This document shows, one piece after another, positions 33,289 to 44,500 of a stretch of 64,000 nucleotides of DNA. Under the pieces are notes generated by a model. That model saw only the letters and a program-made list of their open reading frames with translations. It searched no databases and was not told the DNA's origin. Source of the stretch: JAJYBV01 sp021812265 (GTDB lineage Bacteria; Chloroflexota; Ktedonobacteria; Ktedonobacterales; JACDGC01); the NCBI GenBank assembly GCA_027459525.1, contig DAIDIC010000198.1, positions 62,001-126,000 on the forward strand, given 5' to 3'. How positions within the stretch are numbered: the first letter of the stretch is position 1; every line of letters begins with the position of its first letter. Made by a program: the position numbers and the translations under genes.

Positions 33289-34704
33289 CTATTGCGGCTT
33301 CCGGCGCAAAAACGCCGGGATATCCAAAGAATCAGGCGGCGGAGCGCCATCACTGGCGGTGTCGGGGCTGCGCCATTCATTTTCAATAGAGCGGATTTCA
33401 GGTGAAGAATCATCTGCTTGTTCATCCGGTTCGGCTCCAGAGGAGCCGTTATCAAGCAGTTGGGTGTGAGAAGCCGAAATATCTTTTTCCGCCGCGGATA
33501 AGCCAAATGATTGCGCTGGAATAACCGGAGTTAGCGCAGGAAGGGCAACGGTTGGCTCTTCTGAGGATAACGGTTCCGTTAGTTGTGTGGAACGCCGGCG
33601 CGCAGTTTGGTCTTGCAATACATCAGGGGGATGGATTTGCTGCCTTTGCTGCGGCGGCAAGAAGGAGGGTTTTTGCGGATATGCTTCACGCAGACGGGTA
33701 ACGCTGCCCGAAGACGAAAGCGCGTCTTGCTCGAAGGCGGCGGCCACAATGGTAACACGGATAAGATGATTCAGATTATCATTCTGAGAGGCGCCAAAGA
33801 TGATGGTGGCGTCGGGATGCGCAAGTTTTTGAACGGCAGTAGCAATTTCGTTGACTTCAAAGAGTGTTAGATCGCTGCCGCCGGCGATATTCAACAAAAT
33901 ACGCCGTGCGCCGCGAATATCACTTTCCAGCAAAGCGCTTTCAACAGCGCGCTGTGTCGCCGCCATTGCTCTGCGTTCACCGCTTGCTTCGCCAATAGCC
34001 ATCAAGGCAGAGCCTGCGCCGGAAATAATGGAGCGGACATCGGCAAAATCTAAATTAATCAATCCGGGGGAAGTGATTAAGTCGCTGACACCACGCACTC
34101 CTTGGCGCAAAATATCATCGCCAGTTTTCAGCGCTTCAGTAAAAGGCATGTGGTTATCTACAACAGAGATCAACCGTTCATTGGGAATAACAATAAGCGT
34201 ATCCACAAATTGCCGCAGTTCATTCACGCCTTGAGAGGCAATATGCGCGCGGCGAATGCCTTCAAAGCGGAAAGGTGTGGTAACAACCGCAATAGTTATA
34301 GCGCCAATTTCGTGCGCTAATTTCGCAATAACCGGGGCAGCGCCTGTGCCAGTGCCTCCACCCATACCGGCGGTAACGAATACAAGATCGGAGCCGCGCA
34401 GCATAGCGCGAGCTTCCTCAAGACTTTCCTGCGCCGCGCGGGACCCAACAGAGGGATCTCCACCGGCGCCGAGGCCGCGGGTAAGCGATTCACCCAGCCG
34501 CAGCTTCAGCGGAGCCGCTGAGGTAAGCAACGCCTGCGCGTCGGTGTTTGCCACAATAAACTCAACACCGGGAATCATGTCTTCAAGCATGCGGCCAACA
34601 GCATTGCTGCCGGCGCCACCCACACCGACAACACGGATAGTAACGGCTCCGTTTCGGCGCTTAGAAAGCGGAACCGGTTCATTATTTCTAAAAGCAGCGC
34701 CCAT
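33289..34704 (-). CDS. ftsZ: Cell division protein FtsZ
   Basis: 471 residues. The tubulin-like GTPase forms the Z-ring. Visible are the nucleotide-binding VVGVGGAGSNAVGRM, the tubulin signature GGGTGTGAAP, and the T7 loop NLDFADVRSII with its catalytic Asp. A variable acidic linker (about 330-455) is followed by the C-terminal peptide LDIPAFLRRK, which binds FtsA or other partners. GGAGG lies seven bases before the ATG. It is 46 bases from hutH, with no division or cell-wall (dcw) gene beside it. The linker is longer than in E. coli. Confidence 0.98.
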   Translation of the reverse strand: MGAAFRNNEPVPLSKRRNGAVTIRVVGVGGAGSNAVGRMLEDMIPGVEFIVANTDAQALLTSAAPLKLRLGESLTRGLGAGGDPSVGSRAAQESLEEARAMLRGSDLVFVTAGMGGGTGTGAAPVIAKLAHEIGAITIAVVTTPFRFEGIRRAHIASQGVNELRQFVDTLIVIPNERLISVVDNHMPFTEALKTGDDILRQGVRGVSDLITSPGLINLDFADVRSIISGAGSALMAIGEASGERRAMAATQRAVESALLESDIRGARRILLNIAGGSDLTLFEVNEIATAVQKLAHPDATIIFGASQNDNLNHLIRVTIVAAAFEQDALSSSGSVTRLREAYPQKPSFLPPQQRQQIHPPDVLQDQTARRRSTQLTEPLSSEEPTVALPALTPVIPAQSFGLSAAEKDISASHTQLLDNGSSGAEPDEQADDSSPEIRSIENEWRSPDTASDGAPPPDSLDIPAFLRRKPQ

Positions 34705-34750
34705 ACTTGGCCCTCCATGCCAGCTTACAGAATAAATTTACGGCTAAGGA

Positions 34751-36313
34751 TCAGTTATAATCGGCAAGCGCGCTATCAAACAGCCCATCCGCAATTGCTT
34801 TTGCAACGTGTTCAATATCCGGCGCAGGCGGGCGATCCTCATGTAATTCCGCCGCTACCGACCGAACAGCCTGATAAGCGGCGTCTACGCCTCGCCCGGG
34901 CTTCAACGGCTTACGAAACTCCAACCCTTGAGCAGCGCAAATCAACTCAATAGCTATCACATTTCGTGCCAATTCTAACGATTGCAGTAATTTATGCCCC
35001 GCAGTTGCGCCCATACTTACAAAATCTTCCATACCGGCGGAAGTCGGCAAAGACCCAACACTGGCAGGGTGCGCCAATAAATTTATTTCATTTGTCAGCG
35101 CGGCGGCGGCGTATTGCGCAATCATATAGCCGGAATGCAGGCCAGGGTTTTTAGTTAAAAACGGTGGCGCGCCATTTACATCCCACGTATGCGGCCCCAT
35201 TAAATTATATATGCGCCGCTCGGAAAAACCTGCCATATGGGCTACCGCTATCGCTGCAAAATCTAACGCGGCGGCTAACGGCTGCCCATGAAAGTTACCG
35301 CCGCTTAAGGTCATTTCATCTTCGGCAAAAATCAGCGGATTATCGGTAACCGCATTTAATTCATAAGAAAAAACCTGCTCACAATGCGTTAACGTGTCGC
35401 GCACAGCTCCTAAAACTTGCGGAATACACCGAATTGAATAGGGATCTTGCACACGGCCGCAATCCTTATGGCTGGGAATAATTTCACTGCCTTCCAGCAT
35501 GCGCAACACCCGCGCCGCTGTTTCTTTTTGTCCCGGCTGAGGCCGTATACGGTGAATGCGCGCGTCAAACGGAGCCTGGCTGCCCATCAGCGCCTCTAAG
35601 CTCATTCCTGCGGCAATCTCGGCGGCGCGCAGTAATCTCCAACTGTCATAAACAGCCAACGCCCCCATGGCTTCCATCAAATGGGTGCCGTTCATCAACG
35701 CCAAGCCTTCTTTTGCGCCAAGTTCCAGCGGCGTTATGCCAACAGACTGCATCATCTCGGCGCTGTTGCCGCGTTTCCCTTTAGCTTTAATTTCCCCTTC
35801 ACCCATCAACGTTAGCGCCAAATGCGCCAATGGCGCCAAATCTCCGCTTGCGCCTACAGATCCTCTACTGGGAATAACAGGGGTAAGGTCATTATTCAAC
35901 AACGCCAAAATGGTTTCGATAACTTCGGCGCGCACCCCTGAATAGCCTTTGGATAAACTGTTAGCTAAAAAAAACATCATGGCGCGGGTAACATCTTTGG
36001 CCAGCGGCTCCCCTACGCCCGATGAATGGGAGCGCGCAATATTCCGCTGCAAATCGGCTATTTGCTCTGGCTGAATACGAATAGAGCTAAGTTCTCCAAA
36101 ACCGGTGTTTACGCCATAAACCGCGCGTTCACCTTGCGCAATGCGCTCAATAAACGCTCTGCTTTGCTGTGTTTTTTGCTTTGCCGCGGCAGAAAGTGTC
36201 ACCTGCGCGCCGGTTCGCGCTATAAGATGCGCCGAATACAATGTTACCGGATGTTTTTCATCACCTATGATGACATGCGTTAGCTGCTTTGCTGAATGAG
36301 TATTTCGCTTCAT
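34751..36313 (-). CDS. hutH: Histidine ammonia-lyase
   Basis: 520 residues from the ATG at 36313 (AGGA eight bases upstream); an open frame runs 12 codons further into the preceding gene. It converts histidine to urocanate and ammonia. The MIO-forming Ala-Ser-Gly is in SVGASGDLAPLAHL. ARSHSSGVGEPL carries the Ser-His pair typical of the histidine rather than the tyrosine or phenylalanine enzymes. CGRVQDPYSIRCIPQVLGA and the late TSAGMEDFVSMG motifs are conserved. No hutU, hutI or hutG is nearby. It sits between the Agl23-like gene and ftsZ on the same strand, an odd context. Confidence 0.94.
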   Translation of the reverse strand: MKRNTHSAKQLTHVIIGDEKHPVTLYSAHLIARTGAQVTLSAAAKQKTQQSRAFIERIAQGERAVYGVNTGFGELSSIRIQPEQIADLQRNIARSHSSGVGEPLAKDVTRAMMFFLANSLSKGYSGVRAEVIETILALLNNDLTPVIPSRGSVGASGDLAPLAHLALTLMGEGEIKAKGKRGNSAEMMQSVGITPLELGAKEGLALMNGTHLMEAMGALAVYDSWRLLRAAEIAAGMSLEALMGSQAPFDARIHRIRPQPGQKETAARVLRMLEGSEIIPSHKDCGRVQDPYSIRCIPQVLGAVRDTLTHCEQVFSYELNAVTDNPLIFAEDEMTLSGGNFHGQPLAAALDFAAIAVAHMAGFSERRIYNLMGPHTWDVNGAPPFLTKNPGLHSGYMIAQYAAAALTNEINLLAHPASVGSLPTSAGMEDFVSMGATAGHKLLQSLELARNVIAIELICAAQGLEFRKPLKPGRGVDAAYQAVRSVAAELHEDRPPAPDIEHVAKAIADGLFDSALADYN

Positions 36314-36338
36314 GTTTTTTTTCCTGATATATCGAATA

Positions 36339-38885
36339 TTATGGCGCAACTTTGCTTGCCAATGCTTTTGTTACAAAGAACATATAATCTGTGCTGCCGG
36401 GCTGTGTTCCGCTGATATTCTGCCGAAGCCACAGCCAGTTCCAAAACCGCTGCGCCGCGGCGGATCCGCTAAAAGAATCGTTCAGCGCGCTGCATTTCGG
36501 ATCGTTCAACGTGTGACACGCCGGTTGCGGCGGATATGCCCCATAACTGATCCATAAAAACGGCCCGACACCGGTTGGCCAAGCAGATGTTTCGGAGCAT
36601 TGCGATGTTTTTACGGCTGAACACTGCGGCAGTTTATAGCTTTCATCCCACCACCATCGCAAGGGATATTGTTTACCGGTGTATATTTGGGCGTCATTCG
36701 TTAATATAGCTTGACCGGAGCCATTTAAACCAGCCAAAATAATATCTGGCTTGGCTCCATTCATCGTTGGGCTATAGTTATAAATAACGTTGGTGTATTG
36801 GTGCAAATACCACGCAAACGGCCAAACTGCCCCGGGCGTTACTCCAATACTAATAGTATATAACTGCTTGCCGTGGTTTACGATGCGATCTAATTCAGCA
36901 ATTTTTTGCATAGTCGCTAAAACACTGGGCGTAGTTTGCACATAAATTAACATTTCATTGGGAGCCATAGCCGGCTCGACAAATGATACCTGCGCCATAT
37001 TCCAAATTGTAGGTATCAGCAGAATACCCAATAAAACCAAGCCTGCCGCAGCGACAATATTTTTAAACGCCAAAACTTTGCGCTCAGATAACAATTTCGG
37101 CGCAGGTTTGCCCTGAAATACGCTTTGGGTAATGCGTTTTCGATAATATTGCTCAATAATAATTGCGGCAGAAATGCAAACTATCGCCGCTAGGCTCAGC
37201 CAGACAGCAAACGCCATAACCGAGGCTACACTTTCACTGGCCAGCGCCAATAGTATTGCAACCCCTGAAGCAAAAAGCAGCGCTTTTGAAGGCTTCCACC
37301 ATTTTTTAACCCCCGAAATCACTGTAACCGCCAGCCAATTGATTGCTACGCCAGCCAAAGCAGCCAGCGGCAATAGAATATGCACAACCAGCCACGGCAT
37401 TTTCTCTCCGGCCCATGAATATAAAATCAACGTTGCAATAAACCACCACACCAAAAACAACCGGAATTTATTGGGCTTAATCAGCGACATAACCAACCCG
37501 GCAAGCCCAAAAACTAATATCGCCTGTTCATACAGCGGAATCAGCACAAGATAGTAATACCATGGCTGGCCGCCGCGCGCTACGTGCTGCTGTTCCAGCC
37601 AATAATAAACGCCTTGCAGCATACCCTTGCCCACACCGGTTGTAAAACCTTGCCCCCAAGCGGAAAAGCTATAGATATTTGCGGGAATCACCCAAAAAAA
37701 CGCAACAAAACAAATCCACGCGGTTACATACATTAAAAACCACTGCATCCAGCTTATATTCAGCATCGCGCTGACAACCGGATAATTTTGCGGATTAAAA
37801 ATGCGCCGCAGCCTTGTATTTTGCGAAGGTGTAAATGGATCTTGCTGATTTTGAAAATTGATGATAAGCATGCCAATAGATCCAATACAAACGGCTAAGC
37901 TTACAAGCACTAACAAAATAACAGCAAAAGATTCATAGCGCTGTATGGTAACATCGGGGTTAAGTGGATCTGTAGCGCCGGTGTGCGCCGCGGCAAGCTG
38001 ATTAATAGTTGCGCTCAGTGAACTTAAACTTTTTAAGCCGATTAACCCCAGTCCAGCCATCAGCAAAGCAAACGGGCCGATAGTCAAAATTCTGCCGGCC
38101 AGCGACTGATCGCGCGGCGCAAAATATCTGCTGAATACGGTTTTTCCTAAAAATTCTCCCAAATCCCAAATCAGCAGCGCAATAAGGTATGCGCCGAATA
38201 TGCCAATGACAAACAAGGTGTTTTCCATAGCGGTATACGAAAGCACGATAGACGCTATAGATATAAGCAGCCAGCGAGTTTGCCGTGTTTGTGTATATTG
38301 AATTACCGCCGCAGCAGTAAGCAGCGTAAAACAAGCCACATAGATATCATCACGCACAAAGCGCGAATAATACACAAAACTCGGCGACACCGCCAGCAAC
38401 ACCGCCATAGCAAATGCGCCCCACTTGCCCAATGGCTCTCTCAACAGCCACGGAATCAGCAGCATGCCCGTGCCCATCAGCGCCGGCAAAATTCTCACCG
38501 TAAAATCATTGGCGCCATTGCCGGGCAGCCCAAGAATTTTTCCCAAAATATAAAATATGGGGATAATATGAAATTGAAATGGACCATGCAACAGCGGATC
38601 ATACACGTAACTGGAAGGATTTTCTAAAAACATCAGGGAAAAATAGGCGTGCAAGCTTTCATCATGATGCAGCGGCTTTGCGCCAAGCTGCCAAAATCGG
38701 AGAAACGCGCCCAGCAGAAACACGGCCGCATACCCCCATTGTTCAACAGAGCGATTTCGCAGCCACGACACCATGGTGTTCCACCAAAACGCCAGCCAGC
38801 CTTCCGTCATTTCATCTTCGTTCTCAGTTGCCGCCGAATCAAAATTTTCCATTTGTTCTGTATTGTCATCAAGTGTTTGTGTCAT
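36339..38885 (-). CDS. Agl23/TIGR03663-like polytopic membrane protein
   Basis: 848 residues with about 13 TM helices. The first extracytoplasmic loop has LHHDESLHAYF (D75-E76), the acidic motif of GT39/GT-C glycosyltransferases that use lipid-linked sugars. The overall layout matches the TIGR03663 family, named flippase activity-associated Agl23 in archaeal annotation. The C-terminal 250 residues are an extracytoplasmic domain (WAYPTGVGPFLWISYGAYPP-type sequence here as WPTGVGPFLWIS). A role in glycan transfer to protein or lipid at the outer face of the membrane is predicted from family; substrate unknown. It is 19 bases after the DUF2298 gene. Confidence 0.88.
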   Translation of the reverse strand: MTQTLDDNTEQMENFDSAATENEDEMTEGWLAFWWNTMVSWLRNRSVEQWGYAAVFLLGAFLRFWQLGAKPLHHDESLHAYFSLMFLENPSSYVYDPLLHGPFQFHIIPIFYILGKILGLPGNGANDFTVRILPALMGTGMLLIPWLLREPLGKWGAFAMAVLLAVSPSFVYYSRFVRDDIYVACFTLLTAAAVIQYTQTRQTRWLLISIASIVLSYTAMENTLFVIGIFGAYLIALLIWDLGEFLGKTVFSRYFAPRDQSLAGRILTIGPFALLMAGLGLIGLKSLSSLSATINQLAAAHTGATDPLNPDVTIQRYESFAVILLVLVSLAVCIGSIGMLIINFQNQQDPFTPSQNTRLRRIFNPQNYPVVSAMLNISWMQWFLMYVTAWICFVAFFWVIPANIYSFSAWGQGFTTGVGKGMLQGVYYWLEQQHVARGGQPWYYYLVLIPLYEQAILVFGLAGLVMSLIKPNKFRLFLVWWFIATLILYSWAGEKMPWLVVHILLPLAALAGVAINWLAVTVISGVKKWWKPSKALLFASGVAILLALASESVASVMAFAVWLSLAAIVCISAAIIIEQYYRKRITQSVFQGKPAPKLLSERKVLAFKNIVAAAGLVLLGILLIPTIWNMAQVSFVEPAMAPNEMLIYVQTTPSVLATMQKIAELDRIVNHGKQLYTISIGVTPGAVWPFAWYLHQYTNVIYNYSPTMNGAKPDIILAGLNGSGQAILTNDAQIYTGKQYPLRWWWDESYKLPQCSAVKTSQCSETSAWPTGVGPFLWISYGAYPPQPACHTLNDPKCSALNDSFSGSAAAQRFWNWLWLRQNISGTQPGSTDYMFFVTKALASKVAP

Positions 38886-38904
38886 AATGAGGAACCTTTA
38901 ATCA

Positions 38905-41508
38905 TCAATTGGGGACTTGGTAAATAGTTACGCCATTTGCATTGTAAACTATCTTCAAGAATTGGGAAAATCGCGAAAGATTGTTTCCTACGCCAAACAT
39001 TTGCTCTTCCACCGGGCCAACATACACGTAGGTTACATGATATTTTCGCAGCAGTTGTAAAACCTGTGCGTTTGCTTTATCCGTATATATTTGGTTGATT
39101 ACTGTCAGCCTGCTGGAATAGTCCGCCGAAAACGCAGGATTATTGAGTTCGGTAACCCGCCACTGGTATTCATGCCCCCACCAGCCCATCAATGTAGGCA
39201 ACCCGGTAAAGGTAGAAACACGGCCAACAGTTGCGCTGTAATCTGCCTGTGAATTGCTGGCCTCTACTATAATCGGTGAACCCTGTATATGCGCTTGCAG
39301 CCACTCTATCGCCTGTATATCGCCTGATTGCAGCGGTGATGGCGCCAAAGTTGTCAGGCCATTCAATGTTCCCGGCGGCGCATATACATCTAAATAAATT
39401 GTATGCGCGGCTCCAATTGGATACAGCAGTACGGCGCCAATAATACACACCAGCGCGGCAGCCCAAATAGCGCGTCCGGAATATGCGGCTATACGCCACG
39501 CGCGGCTTTGGTTTGGAAAATAAAGCTCCTTCAACCGCATACACATCCACATCAGCGCCGGCGCCGAAACAATCGCCAACAGCAGCCAAGCTTCATAATA
39601 AAATTTAAACACCGTGTTCATTCGCGGAAGACTGCCGGCAAATACGTCGCGCAAATACACAATTTCACATACTCCAATCAGGCCGGCGCTCACACCTATC
39701 AGCGCCAACGGAAACTGAAGCGTTGTCAGCGGCGTGTTTTGCAGATCTTGCGGACGCAGAGAGTCAAAAATCAGCCAGCCGGCGGTTATAACAACAACCA
39801 TAGCCCACGCAAATGTCCAGCCATCCCAAAGCGGCGTCAGCCGTGTTATCACCACCCAAATCAAGAAAGATCCGATGATAATTGCCCACCCGCTGATATA
39901 GTCTGCGACGGCCGGCCGAGACTCCGCCAAAGGCTCTATAGCGGCGGCGGCAGAGTATCCCGTATATTCCACGCCGCTCATCGTTGGCGTTATAAGCTTA
40001 TAGCGCGCAATTTCCATCGCGCGGCGCTGTAAAATTTTGGTAATACGCTGTGCGGCAAGCGTAATCAGCCACGAAACCGCAATAAACAGCATGGCGCCAT
40101 TTGCCAGCAATTCATCGCCAATAGCAGTGCGGCTTTGCGGATTGGCGGCAATTATAGTTTGCGGCGCGCTCAAGGGAACTGCTTGATGATTTGCCGCGCC
40201 TAAAACAACGCCAATGCCTTGCGCCGGTGAATGGAAACCGAGATAAAATGGCGCATAAAACAGAAAGCTGCATCCAATCAATGTTCCCAGCGCAATACCT
40301 GTATTTTTTAGCAGTTCAGATGACCACATTCTATTATGCGCGTTCCATTGCGATCCCGCTATCGCCAATATTCCAATACCGGTAAAGGCAACAATATCCC
40401 AGCCATTGATCATATACAAACCGCCAAACACCATAGCCGCCAGAAAAATTGTAATGACAGCGCGGCGTCTGGAGCCAAACAACGCCAGACCTTTTGATTG
40501 AGAAGCAAGCCAAAACGAGATTGCAAAACCAAGCGCAACCGTGTCGTAAGGCAGCGCCAGCACATGCGCGTGCAAATCGGAAAGCAAAAAACTGAAATCG
40601 GGAAACTCCGTAATAGTGTTTGGTATCGCGCGTGAAGGATCCCACCAATCGTAATACATCCACTGTGATGGATGTGTCAGCCATGCCCATACTGTTTCGT
40701 GCACACTTGCTAAATGTGTCATCAGCAGAGAAAAAGAAGTCAGGTTGCCAAAAATAAGCGTGGCAGCAACTGCAAACAACCCAAACGGAGCCGAAAGCAG
40801 CAGATCTTTGCAGGGAAAAGATTCCGGCGCCGCAACATCTGCGGCGCGGCTTGGGCAGCCAACACGTTCCGCGCGGCAGGCGCGCAGAATCAACGCGCTA
40901 AGATTTACAGCGGCGGAAAAAACGCCGATCGCAGTCATACCGGCTGTGATAGCAACGCCAATATTAAAAGCGACCCACGGCTCAGTTCCAATAAGTTTGG
41001 CAAATGTGGCGATAATAAAATGCCCAAGATAATAATAGTTGATTGTATATCCCGAAAGCCATGGATCCGGCGGCGGAAGATGCTGCGCGCGCATTATTGC
41101 AGAAATAAACGCCTGATCCATAAATTTTTCTGTGCCGGTAATTTGAGGATGAAACGAGCGAAGCCACCCCATTATTACAGCAAACACAACAAAAACAGCG
41201 TCGCTGATGGCCATATACAACCAACGTGACCGAAAATCCGCGATAATGCCTGCCGCGTCTTTCCAAAAAATATACCCGTTCACCGCCGCTATCACCAGGA
41301 TAACGCCGATTATAAAAAATCGATTGTAGGGCAAAAATTGCAAATAGATCAATGGCGCCCACACGCAAAAACCAACCAGCAACGCCGCCAACGGTTTCGT
41401 CAGTGGCCAGCCTTTATCGGGAAGCCTGCCAAGCGCAATACGCGCCGCCGGAAAAATCATCACTCCCAGCGCTTCTAGCAGAACGATCCAAAGTACCAAT
41501 TGTCCCAT
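38905..41508 (-). CDS. DUF2298 polytopic membrane protein
   Basis: 867 residues, about 16 TM helices. The family hallmark lies at about 125-165: GTEKFMDQAFISAIMRAQHL followed by PPPDPWLSGYTINYYYLGHF. A second conserved part is PNTITEFPDFSFLLSDLHAH at about 290-310. DUF2298 proteins are found mainly in Chloroflexi and archaea and are thought to be GT-C-like membrane glycosyltransferases. The C-terminal soluble part ends VYNANGVTIYQVPN, which resembles the end of the neighbouring 1519-residue protein, so the two share ancestry through their last domain. It is 14 bases downstream of that gene. Confidence 0.9.
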   Translation of the reverse strand: MGQLVLWIVLLEALGVMIFPAARIALGRLPDKGWPLTKPLAALLVGFCVWAPLIYLQFLPYNRFFIIGVILVIAAVNGYIFWKDAAGIIADFRSRWLYMAISDAVFVVFAVIMGWLRSFHPQITGTEKFMDQAFISAIMRAQHLPPPDPWLSGYTINYYYLGHFIIATFAKLIGTEPWVAFNIGVAITAGMTAIGVFSAAVNLSALILRACRAERVGCPSRAADVAAPESFPCKDLLLSAPFGLFAVAATLIFGNLTSFSLLMTHLASVHETVWAWLTHPSQWMYYDWWDPSRAIPNTITEFPDFSFLLSDLHAHVLALPYDTVALGFAISFWLASQSKGLALFGSRRRAVITIFLAAMVFGGLYMINGWDIVAFTGIGILAIAGSQWNAHNRMWSSELLKNTGIALGTLIGCSFLFYAPFYLGFHSPAQGIGVVLGAANHQAVPLSAPQTIIAANPQSRTAIGDELLANGAMLFIAVSWLITLAAQRITKILQRRAMEIARYKLITPTMSGVEYTGYSAAAAIEPLAESRPAVADYISGWAIIIGSFLIWVVITRLTPLWDGWTFAWAMVVVITAGWLIFDSLRPQDLQNTPLTTLQFPLALIGVSAGLIGVCEIVYLRDVFAGSLPRMNTVFKFYYEAWLLLAIVSAPALMWMCMRLKELYFPNQSRAWRIAAYSGRAIWAAALVCIIGAVLLYPIGAAHTIYLDVYAPPGTLNGLTTLAPSPLQSGDIQAIEWLQAHIQGSPIIVEASNSQADYSATVGRVSTFTGLPTLMGWWGHEYQWRVTELNNPAFSADYSSRLTVINQIYTDKANAQVLQLLRKYHVTYVYVGPVEEQMFGVGNNLSRFSQFLKIVYNANGVTIYQVPN

Positions 41509-41522
41509 ATTTTGCCCGTCTT

Positions 41523-44500
41523 CTAATTATTCACTTTATAAATGGTTACTAAATTATTTTGATATGCGACAGTAAGTTGTCCCGTTTTTACCATCTGCGG
41601 AAAAACTTCCAGCGGCCCCAAAATATCATGGGCGGCGGCGCATTTCGCTACATTCGATTGCAGCGGAATCATGCCAGCGTTCGGATCATTCAGCGCATAT
41701 GTCAAGCATTCCAGCTGCCCCACATAAATATAAGAAACATGAAATTGCTGTACTACCGTTTCCACAACCGCGGGATCGTCCGCTGTATATACGGCGGTAA
41801 CATATGGCTGCCGCGCATACACTTCTTCGGGATATCGCTGCTGCGACTCTTCTGCGGCCCAGCCAACAACAGTTGGCAAACCGGTATAAATAGCAACACG
41901 AGAATACCACTGATAGGGATTTCCGGTCGCCTCCAACATCACCGGCGCGCCGCTGATATTCTCATTAATCCAAGTAATAGCCGCGGCGTCACCCGGATAC
42001 CATGAATACATATACGCAAAACCATCCAAAGACGGAACAGCCGGAGCAGGGTTTGTCGGCGGCATAACTTGTGTCCATTCAACCCTATCTGCCAGCCTTG
42101 CCTGTGTGCCCTCGTAGAGAAATACCGAAGAGCCTAATAATAAGAATATCGCCACACCCAGCCAAGTTCCGCGCATAGCCAAATGTACCGGGTGATTCTT
42201 TTCCAAAACCGACCAGCCGACCTGTCGTGTTACAGGCCATTCAGCCGCAATTGACGCGCCCTGCGCAATACCTGCGGCAGAGTTATTTGCCGTGGCGCTA
42301 TCCGCAAACCGTGTCGTAAACGCCACAGTCGCCAAACCTTTGAAAAAAGGCAGAATCTTACCCGAAAGACGCCATACCGCCAGCGCGGCGCCAATTGCCC
42401 ACAGGGTCCACACCTGATAAAAGAATTTAAATACCGTGTTCATGCGTTCCCACTGGCCCGGATACAAAAAATCACGCAGAAAAATTAATTCTACGCCAAA
42501 CGCCACTAACGCGCCGATAAAAATAATTAAATATACCGCCAGCGCCTTATTGTCATTGCGGCGTATAAACAGCAGCGCGGCGGCAGTAATGGCTATGCAA
42601 AACAGCATAATGCGCAGCCCGCCAAAAACCAACAAAATACCCACAGCCAAAAACACCGCCGCTAAAATAATAAGACGCTGCGCCGAACCGTCGGCAGATT
42701 GCTCCAAGCCATCAATGCGCGCCGCCAAGTGTTCTTCCCATAAATCAAATATTTCAGCAAAAAACAGTGACACAATAAGAAACAGCCATACACCAAAAAT
42801 AGTTAAAAACAACAGCGCATTGTCTGGCGTTTGTACAGTTCCAAATGATGAGTATAGCGACTGAAAATGCAGGAAAAATGGCAAATAGAAAAGAATAGCT
42901 CCGCCGGCGGCATAAAGCAAAGAGAAAATTATCCTGCGTATGGCCGGCCAATCGAAAGCCCGCAGCCACGCAGAAATAAATCCGCCGTTTTGTATTGCTT
43001 TGCCCTGCGCATAACGCCATTCATACAAAAGTATCGCCGCGCCAATAAATATCCCATAAGTTGGGGCATCCCATGCGTTGATAACCGCCATCGATCCCAA
43101 CGCAAAGGCGCCAACGGTCAGCGCGGCAAATGGAAAGCGCTGTTTGGTGTGCGACGCGCTCATAATCAAAGAAACAGAAACTCCTATAGCAAGCAGTGTT
43201 ACAGGCAGGTCGATAACATGGGCGTGCAAGTCGGCGTATAAAAAGCTCCAAAAAGGGAACTCATTGATGGTATATGGAATGACTCTGCTGCTGGCCCAAT
43301 AATCAAAGGGGGGTATTGCGTTATGAGCAAAATATGCGGTTACCTGTCCTATAAACTGCTGTAAGCCATCTAAATTGCCGGCGACAGCCATAAACCAGCC
43401 AGCCAGCATACCCACCCACCATTTGCCGGATATTCCGCTGGCAACCGAAATTGCGCCAGATATCGTAAGCGCAAACAGTGTAGGAATTGCTAAATTAAAC
43501 GCCGTAGTGGGAACAATACCCGTTAGTTGAATCAGCGTGGCAAATAAGAATTGCCCAAAGTAATAATAATTGATATATCCGCCGGAAAACCAGGGATCTA
43601 GCGGCGGCAGCGTGCGGCTGCGCAATATTCCGTTTAGAAAAGCCAGCTCCATCGGTTTTTCGCCGCCGCGAAAAATATGCCATAAATCCGGATCAGCGGC
43701 CCGTATTGCCACAAACGCCAAAAACGCCGCCAACGTAACAATTTCTGTTACTAATATGTAATTGCGCTCACGCCGCAAAAAGTCCAAAATTTCCCTGCGC
43801 TTTTTTAGGAAAACAAAGCTTCCCAGCGCCGCCAGCAACAACAGTGAAACCCAAACTGTCAGCCGCTCATAATACCAAAATTTCAGACTCGTTGGCAGCC
43901 ATACAAAATAGCTCAGCCCCAATATTCCAAATGTTTTTGCTAACCCCCAGCCGCGATCGCGCAAACCCGGCAAAGCAATAAACAATATAGGAAATGCGCA
44001 CAAACCCAATACCTCAATCGCAATTAACCAAATAGGCAAAGCAAGTTTTGTAGCCAGCCCGGCGGGATTAAAGCGTTGCCATAAAGGCGGCGTCGTGGAG
44101 TCGGCCTGTATAGATTGCTGCGTAAGCAGAAGTGTTTTTTGGCTGGCTAGAGATGTTACTTGTGGAGGCAAAGTAACGCCCTGCAATAATATATTTTGTA
44201 ACTGCGTAACAGTCAGCGGTTTAACATTGCGTTGAAAAATCCATACGGTCGGGTGATCATACACCGAAAAACTTTCATCCGCGGCGGCGTCTTGTAATGA
44301 AAATGGTCCCCAATGAAGATGATTCGAGAACGTTTTCACTAAGGTAAATCCGAGTTTTCCCGCAAACAGCAACTGATAATAACGCGACCCCAGCGGATAC
44401 AGATAGGGAGTGTTTTGAATGGATTTTTCTAGCCTGGCGCTGGATAAAATAATATAATTTGCTCCGGCAATCTGCGACGCCAATGTCGCAGCTTTTTCCT

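Noticed and set aside
40714..41229. Long plus-strand frames opposite the giant membrane genes and carB
   Set aside because: They are antisense shadows: basic, Arg/Gln-rich, without motifs or ribosome sites, while the minus frames have clear families.
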